This document shows positions 23,621 to 31,247 of a stretch of DNA of 64,000 nucleotides, piece after piece. Position numbers and translations under genes: made by a program. The number at the start of each line of letters is the position of its first letter. Position 1 is the stretch's first letter. A model generated the notes under the pieces. The model worked only from the letters and a program-made list of their open reading frames with translations. It was not told the origin of the DNA and searched no databases. The stretch is taken from NCBI GenBank assembly GCA_002256395.1, contig NKJG01000010.1, positions 1-64,000 on the forward strand. Direction: 5' to 3'. The DNA comes from Bacteroidetes bacterium B1(2017) (GTDB lineage: Bacteria; Bacteroidota; Bacteroidia; UKL13-3).

Positions 23621-25156
23621 ATGGAAAAGCAAAGTAAAGTTAGTATTAGACCAGGAGTTAGCATATTGACAATGCTTAAACACATTCAATACGACCCTTG
23701 GTTTGCACTTGCAGAATTTGTAGATAATGCAATTGATAGTTATCAGAAAAACGGAAAACTTCTCAAAGAAATTGAAGGAGAAAAATATCAGTTGGAGGTA
23801 AGAATTGAATTCAACGATATTGATAATAAAATTACAATAAAAGATAACGCAGCAGGTATAAATCAGAAAGATTATAACAGAGCTTTTCGTGCTGCTGAAA
23901 TTCCACCGGACAATTCAGGACTTTCAGAGTTTGGAATGGGAATGAAATCAGCTGCATGTTGGTTTTCGGATAACTGGTGCGTGAAAACAAGTGCAATCGG
24001 TGAAAATGTGGAAAAGACAGTTTCCTTTGACCTTAACAAAATTTTTTATGATAAACTTGAGGAATTGAACGTAACAACAAAACCTCAAAAAGAAAATGCT
24101 CACTATACAACAATTGAATTGACCAGCATCAACAAAATGCCTATCAAAAAGACGAAAGGTAAAATTAAGGAACATTTGGCAAGCATTTACAGGGACTTTT
24201 CAAGAAAAGGCACTTTGAAAATTTATCTTGACGGAGAAATTTTAGAATATAAAGACCCTATCATTTTAACAGCACCATTTCCATACGACAGCAAAACGAA
24301 TCCTATTTATTGGAAAAAAGAAATTGACTTTGACATTGACAAAGGAAAAATGTTTGTTAAAGGTTTTGTCGGTTTACTTGAATCGCAAGACAGCGGAAAG
24401 AATGGTTTTGCTTTATTCAGAAGAGGAAGAGTTATTGAAGGAAGTTGTGATGATGGCTTTAAACCAACAGAAGTTATGGGAGGAGTCGGAACTAGCGAAT
24501 GGAAAAGAATTTTTGGCGAACTACACTTGGAAGGATTCAATGTTAGTTTTACTAAGAAGGGGATCAAATGGGATGAAAATATGGACATCTTTTTAGAATT
24601 ACTTAAAAAAGATTTGGTATCTTCAAACTTTATCAAACAGGCAAGAGATTATAGAGTTAATCCACCCAAAGCGGAATTAAGAAAAGCAGCAGAAGCAGTA
24701 GTGAAGGCAACGGCAGATGATATAAGAAATCATGTGCAGCCAATAATGAATGAAATTCGTTCAACCCCAATATCAGTAAATGAAACAACAGAGTTAACAA
24801 AAACAGAAGAAGTTGCAAACAGAGAATTTGAAATTGAATTCAATGATACAAAATGGCTAGTAACGCTTGAACTTTCTTATGATGATGATATAACCGATTG
24901 GATAGAAATAGGAAGCCATGTTTTGAAAAGCAAAAACACAGACAAAATGTTAAGACAGGTTGGGGTGAGGATGAGTTTGAATCATCCATTTGTAATTCAT
25001 TTTGCAGGTGCAGACAAAAATAAACTTGAACCAATCTTGCGTATTGCGGCAGCAATAGGACTTGCGGAAGAAGCAGCAAGAGAAGTTGGGGTAAAGCAAG
25101 CAGGGATAGTAAGAAAAAACTTGAACAAACTATTAACATCCATATCTAAATCATGA
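23621..25156 (+). CDS. MORC-type GHKL ATPase of a restriction-modification-like operon
   Basis: The N-terminal 250 residues form a GHKL (Hsp90/MutL/histidine kinase) ATPase. The N box is FALAEFVDNAIDS with Glu 32 and Asn 36, motif II is IKDNAAGI with Asp 75, and the glycine lid is EFGMGMKSAACWFSDNWCVKT. These are the forms seen in MORC proteins and their bacterial relatives. The C-terminal part is alpha-helical and ends in an Ala/Lys-rich helix. Established work on MutL-like proteins in restriction-modification operons links this ATPase with Z1 proteins, PD-(D/E)XK proteins and m5C methylases, exactly the set seen here. A role as an ATP-dependent clamp on DNA is an inference. It overlaps the next gene by 4 nt (ATGA). 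Confidence 0.87.
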   Translation: MEKQSKVSIRPGVSILTMLKHIQYDPWFALAEFVDNAIDSYQKNGKLLKEIEGEKYQLEVRIEFNDIDNKITIKDNAAGINQKDYNRAFRAAEIPPDNSGLSEFGMGMKSAACWFSDNWCVKTSAIGENVEKTVSFDLNKIFYDKLEELNVTTKPQKENAHYTTIELTSINKMPIKKTKGKIKEHLASIYRDFSRKGTLKIYLDGEILEYKDPIILTAPFPYDSKTNPIYWKKEIDFDIDKGKMFVKGFVGLLESQDSGKNGFALFRRGRVIEGSCDDGFKPTEVMGGVGTSEWKRIFGELHLEGFNVSFTKKGIKWDENMDIFLELLKKDLVSSNFIKQARDYRVNPPKAELRKAAEAVVKATADDIRNHVQPIMNEIRSTPISVNETTELTKTEEVANREFEIEFNDTKWLVTLELSYDDDITDWIEIGSHVLKSKNTDKMLRQVGVRMSLNHPFVIHFAGADKNKLEPILRIAAAIGLAEEAAREVGVKQAGIVRKNLNKLLTSISKS

Positions 25157-27306
25157 GTAATAATACAGAACATATTAGCATTGATACCACATCCAACAGC
25201 GGAAGTTGGCTGCCAACAGTTGGTGATGAAACATTAGCGTTGCTTACTCATTTAGGTCTTCCTCATAACAGTCAGCAAACCTTGCTAAATGAAACTACAG
25301 AAATTTTATCGCAATGTGGTAACACCTCACAAACAACATTCAGCGAAATTGGCCTTGTATTCGGTTATGTCCAAAGCGGAAAAACAATGTCTTTTACTAC
25401 GCTTACAGCGATGGCAAAAGACAACGGCTACCGAATGATAATTATCATAGCAGGTATTTCAACAAACCTTGTTTCGCAATCTTTTACACGACTTGAAAAA
25501 GATTTACGCATTGATGATAGAAACGATATGCAATGGCTTTCTTTCAGAAATCCAAAACGAAACGAAGCCACAACAAGAAGCCAAATTGAAAGTGCTTTAA
25601 GAAATTGGAGTGACCCAACTTATCCAACAGAAGACAAGCAAACAATTCTGATTACTGTAATGAAACAAAAAGACCATTTGCCAAATCTATGTGAGCTTTT
25701 GCAAACAGTTGATTTAGCTGGTGTTCCAGTGCTGATTATTGATGATGAGGGCGACCAACATAGCATGAATAATCAAAACAGAAAAAATTCAAGAACAGGT
25801 AACAGAAGAACAAGCACGATTCACAGAAGAATTGTTGAGTTAAGAAATTCAATTCCACACCACACATTTATTCAATACACAGCAACACCGCAAGGACCTT
25901 TGTTTCAAGACATCATGGATGACCTTTCACCAAAGTTTATTCAGTTGCTTACTCCTGGGCAGGGCTACACAGGAGGGAAATTATTCTTTGAGGATAGACC
26001 ACAAACAACGGAAGTAATTGACGACATAGACCCACATCAATTTCCAAACATTCCACCTCAAAGTTTGATTAATGCATTGATGCTTTTCTTTTTAGGAGTT
26101 GTAAAAGGCAAGCCATTAAGAGAAGGAAAAAATCGTTCAATGATGATTCATCCTTCTCAACTTACCTTCACTCATGCAGAATATGCAAGGTTCGTAACAA
26201 ACATTAAAAATCATTTCATCGAAGTGTTGAGTTTGCCAGATGGCAACGCAGACAAAAATGATTTGTTAGAACAGTTCAGAGTAGCTTACAACGATTTGCA
26301 AGCCACAACAACCGACCTTCCACCATTTGATGAATTGACAGGTGACAGATTACGTCATGCAATTAGTTCAACAGTTATTCAATCACTAAATTCAACAGGC
26401 AACAACAGGACAAGTGTTGAATGGCGAAATTCTTACAGTTGGATTTTAATTGGAGGACAAGCAATGGACAGAGGATTTACAGTTGAAGGTTTAACCGTTA
26501 CATACATGCCTAGGAGTGTTGGTGTAGGCAACGCAGACACAATACAACAGCGTGCAAGATTCTTTGGTTACAAAATGAATTACATCGGCTATTGCCGAGT
26601 TTATCTTGACGGTGATGCAAGAGACCGGTACATAGATTATGTGAGGCATGAAGAAGATATGCGAAGGAGATTATCCGAACACAAAAATTCAGGACGGAGT
26701 TTGAATGAATGGTATAGAGAAGTTTTCTTGACAAGCGATTTAACTTTAGCAAGACGAGAAATTTTTTCGCACAACTTTCAGCGTTCAATTTTTGGTGGCG
26801 AGTGGAGTGTAATTAAAATACCACACAACGCACCAAACATTATTGAAAGCAACCAAAATACTTTGAGCGATTTTCTTTCAAACAATGAGTTTACAAACTC
26901 TGGAAGATTCCCATTAATTCAAAAGCCATTGATTGAAGTTTACAATGAGTTACTTATACAATTCCGTTTCAATAGCAATGCAGATGTTGGCGACTACACA
27001 GCGTTGCTTTATGTTTTAGAAAAACACTTGAATGAAGTTCCCGAACAAACTTGCACTTTATTTTTAATAAGCAGTTTTGAAAACAAACGCTTCCGTTCAT
27101 TGAATGATAAAAACCAAATTGCTCAATACTTTCAAGGACGAAACGATAGAACAGAAGGTTTGAGAGATATAAAAGGAACAGGAATTACTTTCCAAATTTA
27201 TGTTTTTGATTTGGAGCAGGAGAACGGAGAAACATTTAATTCAGTAGTTGGTTTGGCAACATTTATTCCCGAAGAAATTTCAGTTGACCTTATTCGTTGG
27301 GCATAA
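25153..27306 (+). CDS. Z1-domain helicase-like ATPase
   Basis: This 717-residue protein is the Z1 component. The Walker A motif is FGYVQSGKTMS (Lys 77), the Walker B motif VPVLIIDDEGDQHSMN, motif III FIQYTATPQGPLF, and the late motifs ILIGGQAMDRGFTVEGL and DTIQQRARFFGYK. GGQ-DRG-TVEGLT and QRARFFGY are hallmarks of the family. It resembles superfamily 2 helicases and is thought to move along or remodel DNA for the partner nuclease. It overlaps both neighbours by 1-4 nt, so translation is probably coupled. The direct biochemical activity is not known to me. Confidence 0.9.
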   Translation: MSNNTEHISIDTTSNSGSWLPTVGDETLALLTHLGLPHNSQQTLLNETTEILSQCGNTSQTTFSEIGLVFGYVQSGKTMSFTTLTAMAKDNGYRMIIIIAGISTNLVSQSFTRLEKDLRIDDRNDMQWLSFRNPKRNEATTRSQIESALRNWSDPTYPTEDKQTILITVMKQKDHLPNLCELLQTVDLAGVPVLIIDDEGDQHSMNNQNRKNSRTGNRRTSTIHRRIVELRNSIPHHTFIQYTATPQGPLFQDIMDDLSPKFIQLLTPGQGYTGGKLFFEDRPQTTEVIDDIDPHQFPNIPPQSLINALMLFFLGVVKGKPLREGKNRSMMIHPSQLTFTHAEYARFVTNIKNHFIEVLSLPDGNADKNDLLEQFRVAYNDLQATTTDLPPFDELTGDRLRHAISSTVIQSLNSTGNNRTSVEWRNSYSWILIGGQAMDRGFTVEGLTVTYMPRSVGVGNADTIQQRARFFGYKMNYIGYCRVYLDGDARDRYIDYVRHEEDMRRRLSEHKNSGRSLNEWYREVFLTSDLTLARREIFSHNFQRSIFGGEWSVIKIPHNAPNIIESNQNTLSDFLSNNEFTNSGRFPLIQKPLIEVYNELLIQFRFNSNADVGDYTALLYVLEKHLNEVPEQTCTLFLISSFENKRFRSLNDKNQIAQYFQGRNDRTEGLRDIKGTGITFQIYVFDLEQENGETFNSVVGLATFIPEEISVDLIRWA

Positions 27307-28289
27307 TGAATTTACTTGAAACCTTTAATACGATAATTGCACCTAAAGAGAGTGATACATTTCAGTTCTCTGCTATTCCAATTCCCGGATTTGACAACCA
27401 CAGAATAGCAAAAGACAAAACCGAAAATCCAACTCTACTTATTTCAGTTTCTAATGAGCAGCGAAAAATTTTAACTGCAAACTTAAAACTTCAAAATGTT
27501 TCTGTGTTGTTTGACATCAAATGCAACATTCAACAAAACGGAAATCTTATTGAAAGAAATTTTACAGCAATTTGTTTTGTTGGCAGCGACCATTCACTAA
27601 AAAAATATTTTCTAAAACTTTGTTCAGCATTAATTGAAGATTTAGGTAACACACCAACGCAAGAGGGTGTTAGAAAAGAGATTACCCGTTTCGTAGAGTT
27701 GTTTCGTTTAGCAACAGAACCGCAAACGAAAACCATTCAGGGGCTTTGGGCAGAATTATTTATGATTGCTGAAAGTAAAGAGCCAGCGAACCTTGTAAGG
27801 TGTTGGCATTCCATACCTGAAGAAAAATTTGATTTCAACAATGGCGAAGAAAGAATTGAAGTTAAGAGTTCAGGAAGTGGTTTGCGTATTCACACATTTT
27901 CACTTGACCAACTACATTCAATCACTGATACAAGAACAATCATTGCATCCGTATTTGTAAAACAAGCAAGTTCAGGAAAAAGTATTTTAGATTTGCAAAA
28001 CGAAATTTCAGACCGACTTGCAGCACAAATTGAATTGATTGAGAAATTGCAAATGCAAGTTGCAATGACTTTGGGAAAATCAATTAGCGATGCAATGAAA
28101 ATGAAATTTGATTTTCAGTTAGCAAAAGATTCATTGCGTTTTTACAATGCAGAAGACATTCCAAAAATTTCATTTAACAATGTTCCATCACTTGTAACAG
28201 ATGTTCGTTTCAAATCTGACCTCACTGACATTAATATAATTAAACCTGGTGAAATATTAAGTAATGGGAGACTTTTTATTTCAATTTAA
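27306..28289 (+). CDS. PD-(D/E)XK motif protein, DUF4420-like
   Basis: I choose the ATG at 27306, which overlaps the Z1 stop by 1 nt; the frame is open 9 nt further upstream. The 327-residue protein carries the nuclease core around residues 176-190: Asp 176 in EKFDFNNGEE, then IEVKSSGSG with Glu 185 and Lys 187. A conserved GLWAELFMIAE helix lies just before it. This fits DUF4420, the putative endonuclease that accompanies MORC-Z1 operons. It should be the DNA-cleaving subunit of the system. No further gene follows on this strand for about 1 kb. Confidence 0.82.
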   Translation: MNLLETFNTIIAPKESDTFQFSAIPIPGFDNHRIAKDKTENPTLLISVSNEQRKILTANLKLQNVSVLFDIKCNIQQNGNLIERNFTAICFVGSDHSLKKYFLKLCSALIEDLGNTPTQEGVRKEITRFVELFRLATEPQTKTIQGLWAELFMIAESKEPANLVRCWHSIPEEKFDFNNGEERIEVKSSGSGLRIHTFSLDQLHSITDTRTIIASVFVKQASSGKSILDLQNEISDRLAAQIELIEKLQMQVAMTLGKSISDAMKMKFDFQLAKDSLRFYNAEDIPKISFNNVPSLVTDVRFKSDLTDINIIKPGEILSNGRLFISI

Positions 28290-28493
28290 TGAAATTTAAT
28301 TGTTTTAACTTTTACAAAAAGTTAAGAATAGATATAGTGCAATATATTGACCATGTAATTTTAAATAACTTGTGGTTCAAAATTTTAATTTAGGTCAAAT
28401 AACCTTGGGTTGTATTTTTCACAACCTAATATTAAAAAATACGGAATAGTCCCATATAATAAATATTGAAAACAAACCTGTTAAAGCCCTAGC

Positions 28494-28964
28494 CTATAAA
28501 TTAATCTGATATTGAATTCTTTTGTTCTTAATAATTGCATCTAATTCCTCAATGGTTTGGAGAGAATAAGATGAACCTTTTTCATTTAGGCTTACAAAGC
28601 AAAATCTAAATCTAGCACCTAGTATTTTGCCGAAATTAAATTCATTTTCAGTTGCCCCAAAGAAAAACCCTTTGGGGTTTTGTGGTAGGTACTTTTTGGT
28701 TGTCTTTAATTCAACTAAAATAATATCCTCTAAATAGGTCTTAATAAATTGGGCATCTATTACTTTGCCAACCAAATCTGGTATGTAAATTAAATCAAAG
28801 GCTTGTAAAAATTTATGTTCTATACCTAATAAATTCAGTAACTCCTTTTTGCTTATCAGGTCAACCTTAAAAAATCCTGTGTGGTTTTCAATAAGGTAAT
28901 TAACACCTTCCTTTTCGGTAACATTATTGGATAATGTCAATACAAATGAATGCTTCCTTGACAT
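28494..28964 (-). CDS. Small PD-(D/E)XK nuclease-like protein
   Basis: The 156-residue product has the order expected of a PD-(D/E)XK nuclease: Asp 57 in FDLIYIPD, then IILVELKTTKK with Glu 85 and Lys 87, followed by GFFFGATENEFNFG. The string ELKTT and the later NE resemble the DUF3883-type nuclease signature. It is shorter than most restriction enzymes. Its start codon overlaps the stop of the XRE gene by 1 nt, so the two form an operon like the controller-plus-restriction-enzyme pairs of type II systems. It faces the DUF4420 gene. The partner methylase could be the m5C enzyme at 22276, but this is an inference. Confidence 0.7.
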   Translation of the reverse strand: MSRKHSFVLTLSNNVTEKEGVNYLIENHTGFFKVDLISKKELLNLLGIEHKFLQAFDLIYIPDLVGKVIDAQFIKTYLEDIILVELKTTKKYLPQNPKGFFFGATENEFNFGKILGARFRFCFVSLNEKGSSYSLQTIEELDAIIKNKRIQYQINL

Positions 28965-29236
28965 TATTCTTCTGCTTTTATTTCGTATTTCTTATACGAA
29001 TGTTTTGGATTAATTGAAGAGAAATCTAAAAGTTCAGAAACAGTTAATTCAAAAACTTTGGCAAAAACCGCAATATTGGTAAGTGAAATATTCCTTTCGC
29101 CCCTTTCAATCATTCCAATATAGGTTCTATGAAAGCCTGTTAAATTAGAAAGCTTTTCTTGGCTAATATTTTTTTCAGAACAAAGTTGTTTAATCCTTAG
29201 GCCAAACTCTATTATTAAAGCTTCATTAATCATCAA
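28964..29236 (-). CDS. XRE-family transcriptional regulator (controller-like)
   Basis: The 90-residue protein is almost entirely an XRE helix-turn-helix domain: FGLRIKQLCSEKNISQEKLSNLTGFHRTYIGMIERGERNISL, with the recognition helix HRTYIGMIERGER. Two in-frame ATGs lie in tandem at 29236 and 29233. The -7 element at 29238-29245 places the transcript start close to 29231, so the message would be nearly leaderless. Leaderless starts are frequent for restriction-modification controller (C) genes. Twin palindromes upstream are likely autoregulatory sites. It precedes the small nuclease gene. Confidence 0.85.
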   Translation of the reverse strand: MMINEALIIEFGLRIKQLCSEKNISQEKLSNLTGFHRTYIGMIERGERNISLTNIAVFAKVFELTVSELLDFSSINPKHSYKKYEIKAEE

Positions 29237-29237
29237 A

Positions 29238-29268
29238 CAAACCTATACACATTGTATGTTTCGATCAA
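29238..29268 (-). promoter_or_regulatory. Promoter of the XRE/nuclease pair
   Basis: On the minus strand TTG (29266-29268), 20 nt, then TAGGTTTG (29238-29245) form a good Bacteroidota promoter. The transcript would begin within a few bases of the second ATG of the XRE gene. Confidence 0.6.
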
Positions 29269-29301
29269 CAGACAATCTGTAGTATTTTATACAATATGTA
29301 T
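29245..29301. promoter_or_regulatory. Twin 13-bp palindromic operators (C-box-like)
   Basis: ATACA-CAT-TGTAT at 29245-29257 and ATACA-ATA-TGTAT at 29289-29301 share perfect 5-bp arms, and their centres are 44 bp apart (about four helical turns). The first sits in the promoter spacer directly upstream of the -7 element and the second just upstream of the -33 region. This is the layout expected for cooperative autoregulation by the XRE dimer. Confidence 0.6.
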
Positions 29302-29353
29302 CATTTGTTTTTTGACTTAAATTATGTAATTCCTTTTTCAATACCCCCCCCAC

Positions 29354-29393
29354 AAAAAAAAACACCCTCCATTCCTGAAGAGTGTTTTTTTTT
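29354..29393. terminator. Bidirectional terminator-like hairpin
   Basis: A run of A, then ACACCCTC...GAAGAGTGT and a run of nine T form an imperfect hairpin with A and T tails on both strands. It lies between the XRE gene and the unknown gene at 29530, in a 293-bp spacer whose right half is a C-rich low-complexity stretch (CCTCCCATCCTCCC). Confidence 0.55.
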
Positions 29394-29529
29394 AAAGAAA
29401 GTAACAAGAAGAAGGAAACAGAAGGAGAAAGAGAAAGAACTCCCCTCTTCACGCCCTCCGCATCACGCTTTTACGCCACCAACGCCCAGTGCCCATCCTC
29501 CCAACCTCCCTTCCTCCCATCCTCCCCAA

Positions 29530-30333
29530 CTACCTTCTCACAAACGTAAACTTAGCAAGCTCCTTTCCTTCTTGCGTTTTAGGTGAATAAATAGATTTAG
29601 CGTAGGCAATGGCTTTTCTGCACAAAGTTACCATGCCGGTTTCGGGGTGTTTAGATTGCTCAAGGCGCTTATAGCGCAGGCTAGCCAAATTTTCGCTTTC
29701 GCGATGCCACAAAGCAAGCTCTGCATTTAAGCCATCGGCATAGGTTTTAAGAGAGCTTAAGCTTAGCTCGGGCTCATTGGGTTGGTAAGTGGGTACATGG
29801 GCTAAAAACTCAATCAGCTGACAAAACCATTCCACCTTGCGTTCGGCAAACTTTTGGGCAATTTTAGGAGCCTTAGGAGCTTCTACTTGGGGCGCATTGG
29901 GATCGGGACCAGCGCTTGCATTACCCTCTAGGCTTGGCACCACGCTTGCCTTGTGAGATTTGCCTACCTTACTTTTAAAGTTATTGGTAATAACTTTAAC
30001 TTGTTCTAGTGTGCCAGGTTCTAAATCGAGTGCAGTTAAATTTAGTTGAATCTGGCGCACTTTTTCATTCAGCTCAAGAAGCATATTGTTCTTGGCTATT
30101 TGGTGACTAGCAAACAACGCAGTGGCGGTTTGTATGTCGGATACAAGCTGTTTGTTGAGCGCCAAATTATCTTTGAGCGCCAGCAAACTTATGCTCGCAT
30201 TAGAGGGTTTGTAGCTTGAACCGAATGATTCAAGCTTTACAATAAGGCTCTCGGCCTTGGTCATTTGCATGACGTGATTTGAACTACCAGCAACATTCCT
30301 TGCACCAGTCTTTCCGTTTTGATAACTAAGCAT
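29530..30333 (-). CDS. Hypothetical helical protein
   Basis: The 267-residue protein has no signal peptide or membrane segment. Its first 125 residues are predicted by eye to be long amphipathic helices with heptad-like leucines (ISLLALKDNLALNKQLVSDIQTATALF). A flexible Pro/Ala-rich linker (SAGPDPNAPQVEAPKAPK) follows, and then a second helical part with WFCQLIEFLAHVPTY and ELALWHRESENLASLRYKRLEQ. The protein ends KEGKELAKFTFVRR-like with a basic tail. I recognise no family. An 11-bp perfect inverted repeat lies 58 bp upstream of its ATG. Confidence 0.6.
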   Translation of the reverse strand: MLSYQNGKTGARNVAGSSNHVMQMTKAESLIVKLESFGSSYKPSNASISLLALKDNLALNKQLVSDIQTATALFASHQIAKNNMLLELNEKVRQIQLNLTALDLEPGTLEQVKVITNNFKSKVGKSHKASVVPSLEGNASAGPDPNAPQVEAPKAPKIAQKFAERKVEWFCQLIEFLAHVPTYQPNEPELSLSSLKTYADGLNAELALWHRESENLASLRYKRLEQSKHPETGMVTLCRKAIAYAKSIYSPKTQEGKELAKFTFVRR

Positions 30334-30390
30334 GCCACAAAGATTGGGGTTGCCCTAAACTTGATTCATAGATAAAATAATTATTTTTTT

Positions 30391-30420
30391 AGATAAATAT
30401 CTATTCCTCGATATTTATCT
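30391..30420. promoter_or_regulatory. Perfect 11-bp inverted repeat upstream of the hypothetical gene
   Basis: AGATAAATATC at 30391-30401 faces GATATTTATCT at 30410-30420 across an 8-nt spacer. AT-rich flanks and the position just upstream of the gene starting at 30333 suggest an operator; with the preceding T run it could alternatively act as a terminator. Confidence 0.4.
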
Positions 30421-30610
30421 ATAAATGCCGAAACACCTTGTTGGAAGAGGGATTTGGGAGGTGAGCATTGAGATTTGGGAGTGGAGAAATGGGGTAAAAT
30501 ATCTATAAAATCTATTTTTTGTAGAATAACCCGATCCTAATTTTTGCTTCTTGAATTACCCAAAACCAGAAAAAGAGATTACACCCTCCAAATTTTGCTC
30601 TCATAATCCA

Positions 30611-30967
30611 CTTGCCGAAACTGGAAATCGTCTTGCCGAAATTGGAAATTGTATTGCGGATGCTGGAACAAGCATTGTAGACGAAGGAAATGGCATTGCC
30701 GATGCTGGAAAAAGCATTGCCGACGATGGAAATGGCCTTGCCGATGCTGGAAATATCCATGTCGACCTTGGAACAAGCTCTTGCCGACGATGGAAATGGC
30801 CTTGCCGATGTTGGGAATTGTCTTGCCGAAGCTGGAAATCTCGATGTCGACCTTAGAATAAGCATTGCCGATGCTGGAAATCTCCATGTCGACCTTGGAA
30901 TAAGCATTGCCGAAGCTGGAAATGGCCTTGCCGATGCTGGAAATCTCCATGTCGACCTTGGAAAAAG
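30611..30967. repeat. 21-bp minisatellite, about 17 units
   Basis: Units follow the pattern NNTTGCCGANGCTGGAAANNN, and all are 21 bp except one of 22 bp near 30780. Variant units with ATGTCGACCTTGGAA alternate with standard ones in the right half, giving a 42-bp higher-order repeat. Because 21 is divisible by three and the unit lacks stops, several frames are open on both strands; in one plus frame the units read GLADAGN or SIADDGN. The 22-bp unit breaks that frame. I see no start signal or promoter, so I do not call a gene. Confidence 0.85.
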
Positions 30968-31075
30968 CCCTGTCTAAGATTCCTTTTCAATAAATGAATC
31001 GCATTCTTATCAAGAGTAGTTTTTTAATTCGCACTATAATTAGGGTATGAATAAAACAATACTATTCTAATCACC

Positions 31076-31140
31076 AATCTCAATTCTTTTGTATTTTAAG
31101 GGTCTTTTGTTCTTTTGTTTGCAAGTTGCTTAGCCTTTAT
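31076..31140 (-). pseudogene. Remnant of a T9SS sorting-domain gene 3' end
   Basis: About 62 bp are nearly identical to 32643-32704, the 3' end of the 1441-residue T9SS gene. On the minus strand they encode LSNLQTKEQKTLKIQKN and a stop, with a synonymous change. The fragment lies downstream of the 466-residue gene, so that gene is flanked by direct repeats. Confidence 0.75.
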
Positions 31141-31164
31141 GCGAAAAGTATTTGTTCTTTTAGT

Positions 31165-31247
31165 GAAGAAGGTCGCTGGTCTCTGATGTTTTATGCGTTA
31201 GCAAGAGTGACCATTAACCAGCGACCAGCAAACCAGCGACGGCCTTC
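31165..31247. repeat. GCGACC-type repeat words in inverted arrangement
   Basis: GAAGAAGGTCGCTGGTC near 31165 faces CCAGCGACCAGC and CCAGCGACGGCC near 31218-31240, directly downstream of the stop codon at 31248. Confidence 0.5.

Noticed and set aside
29243..29586. Open frames on both strands between the XRE gene and the hypothetical gene
   Set aside because: They cover homopolymer and C-rich low-complexity DNA, overlap the operator palindromes and show no protein-like composition.
30611..30967. CRISPR array
   Set aside because: The units are contiguous 21-mers without unique spacers, and no cas gene is nearby. The 80-bp repeats at 48672 are likewise tandem duplications of a gene start.
30512..30977. 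Several overlapping open frames on both strands in the 21-bp repeat region
   Set aside because: They follow from a 21-bp period without stop codons. None has a promoter, a signal peptide or a non-repeat domain, and a 22-bp unit breaks the best plus-strand frame.
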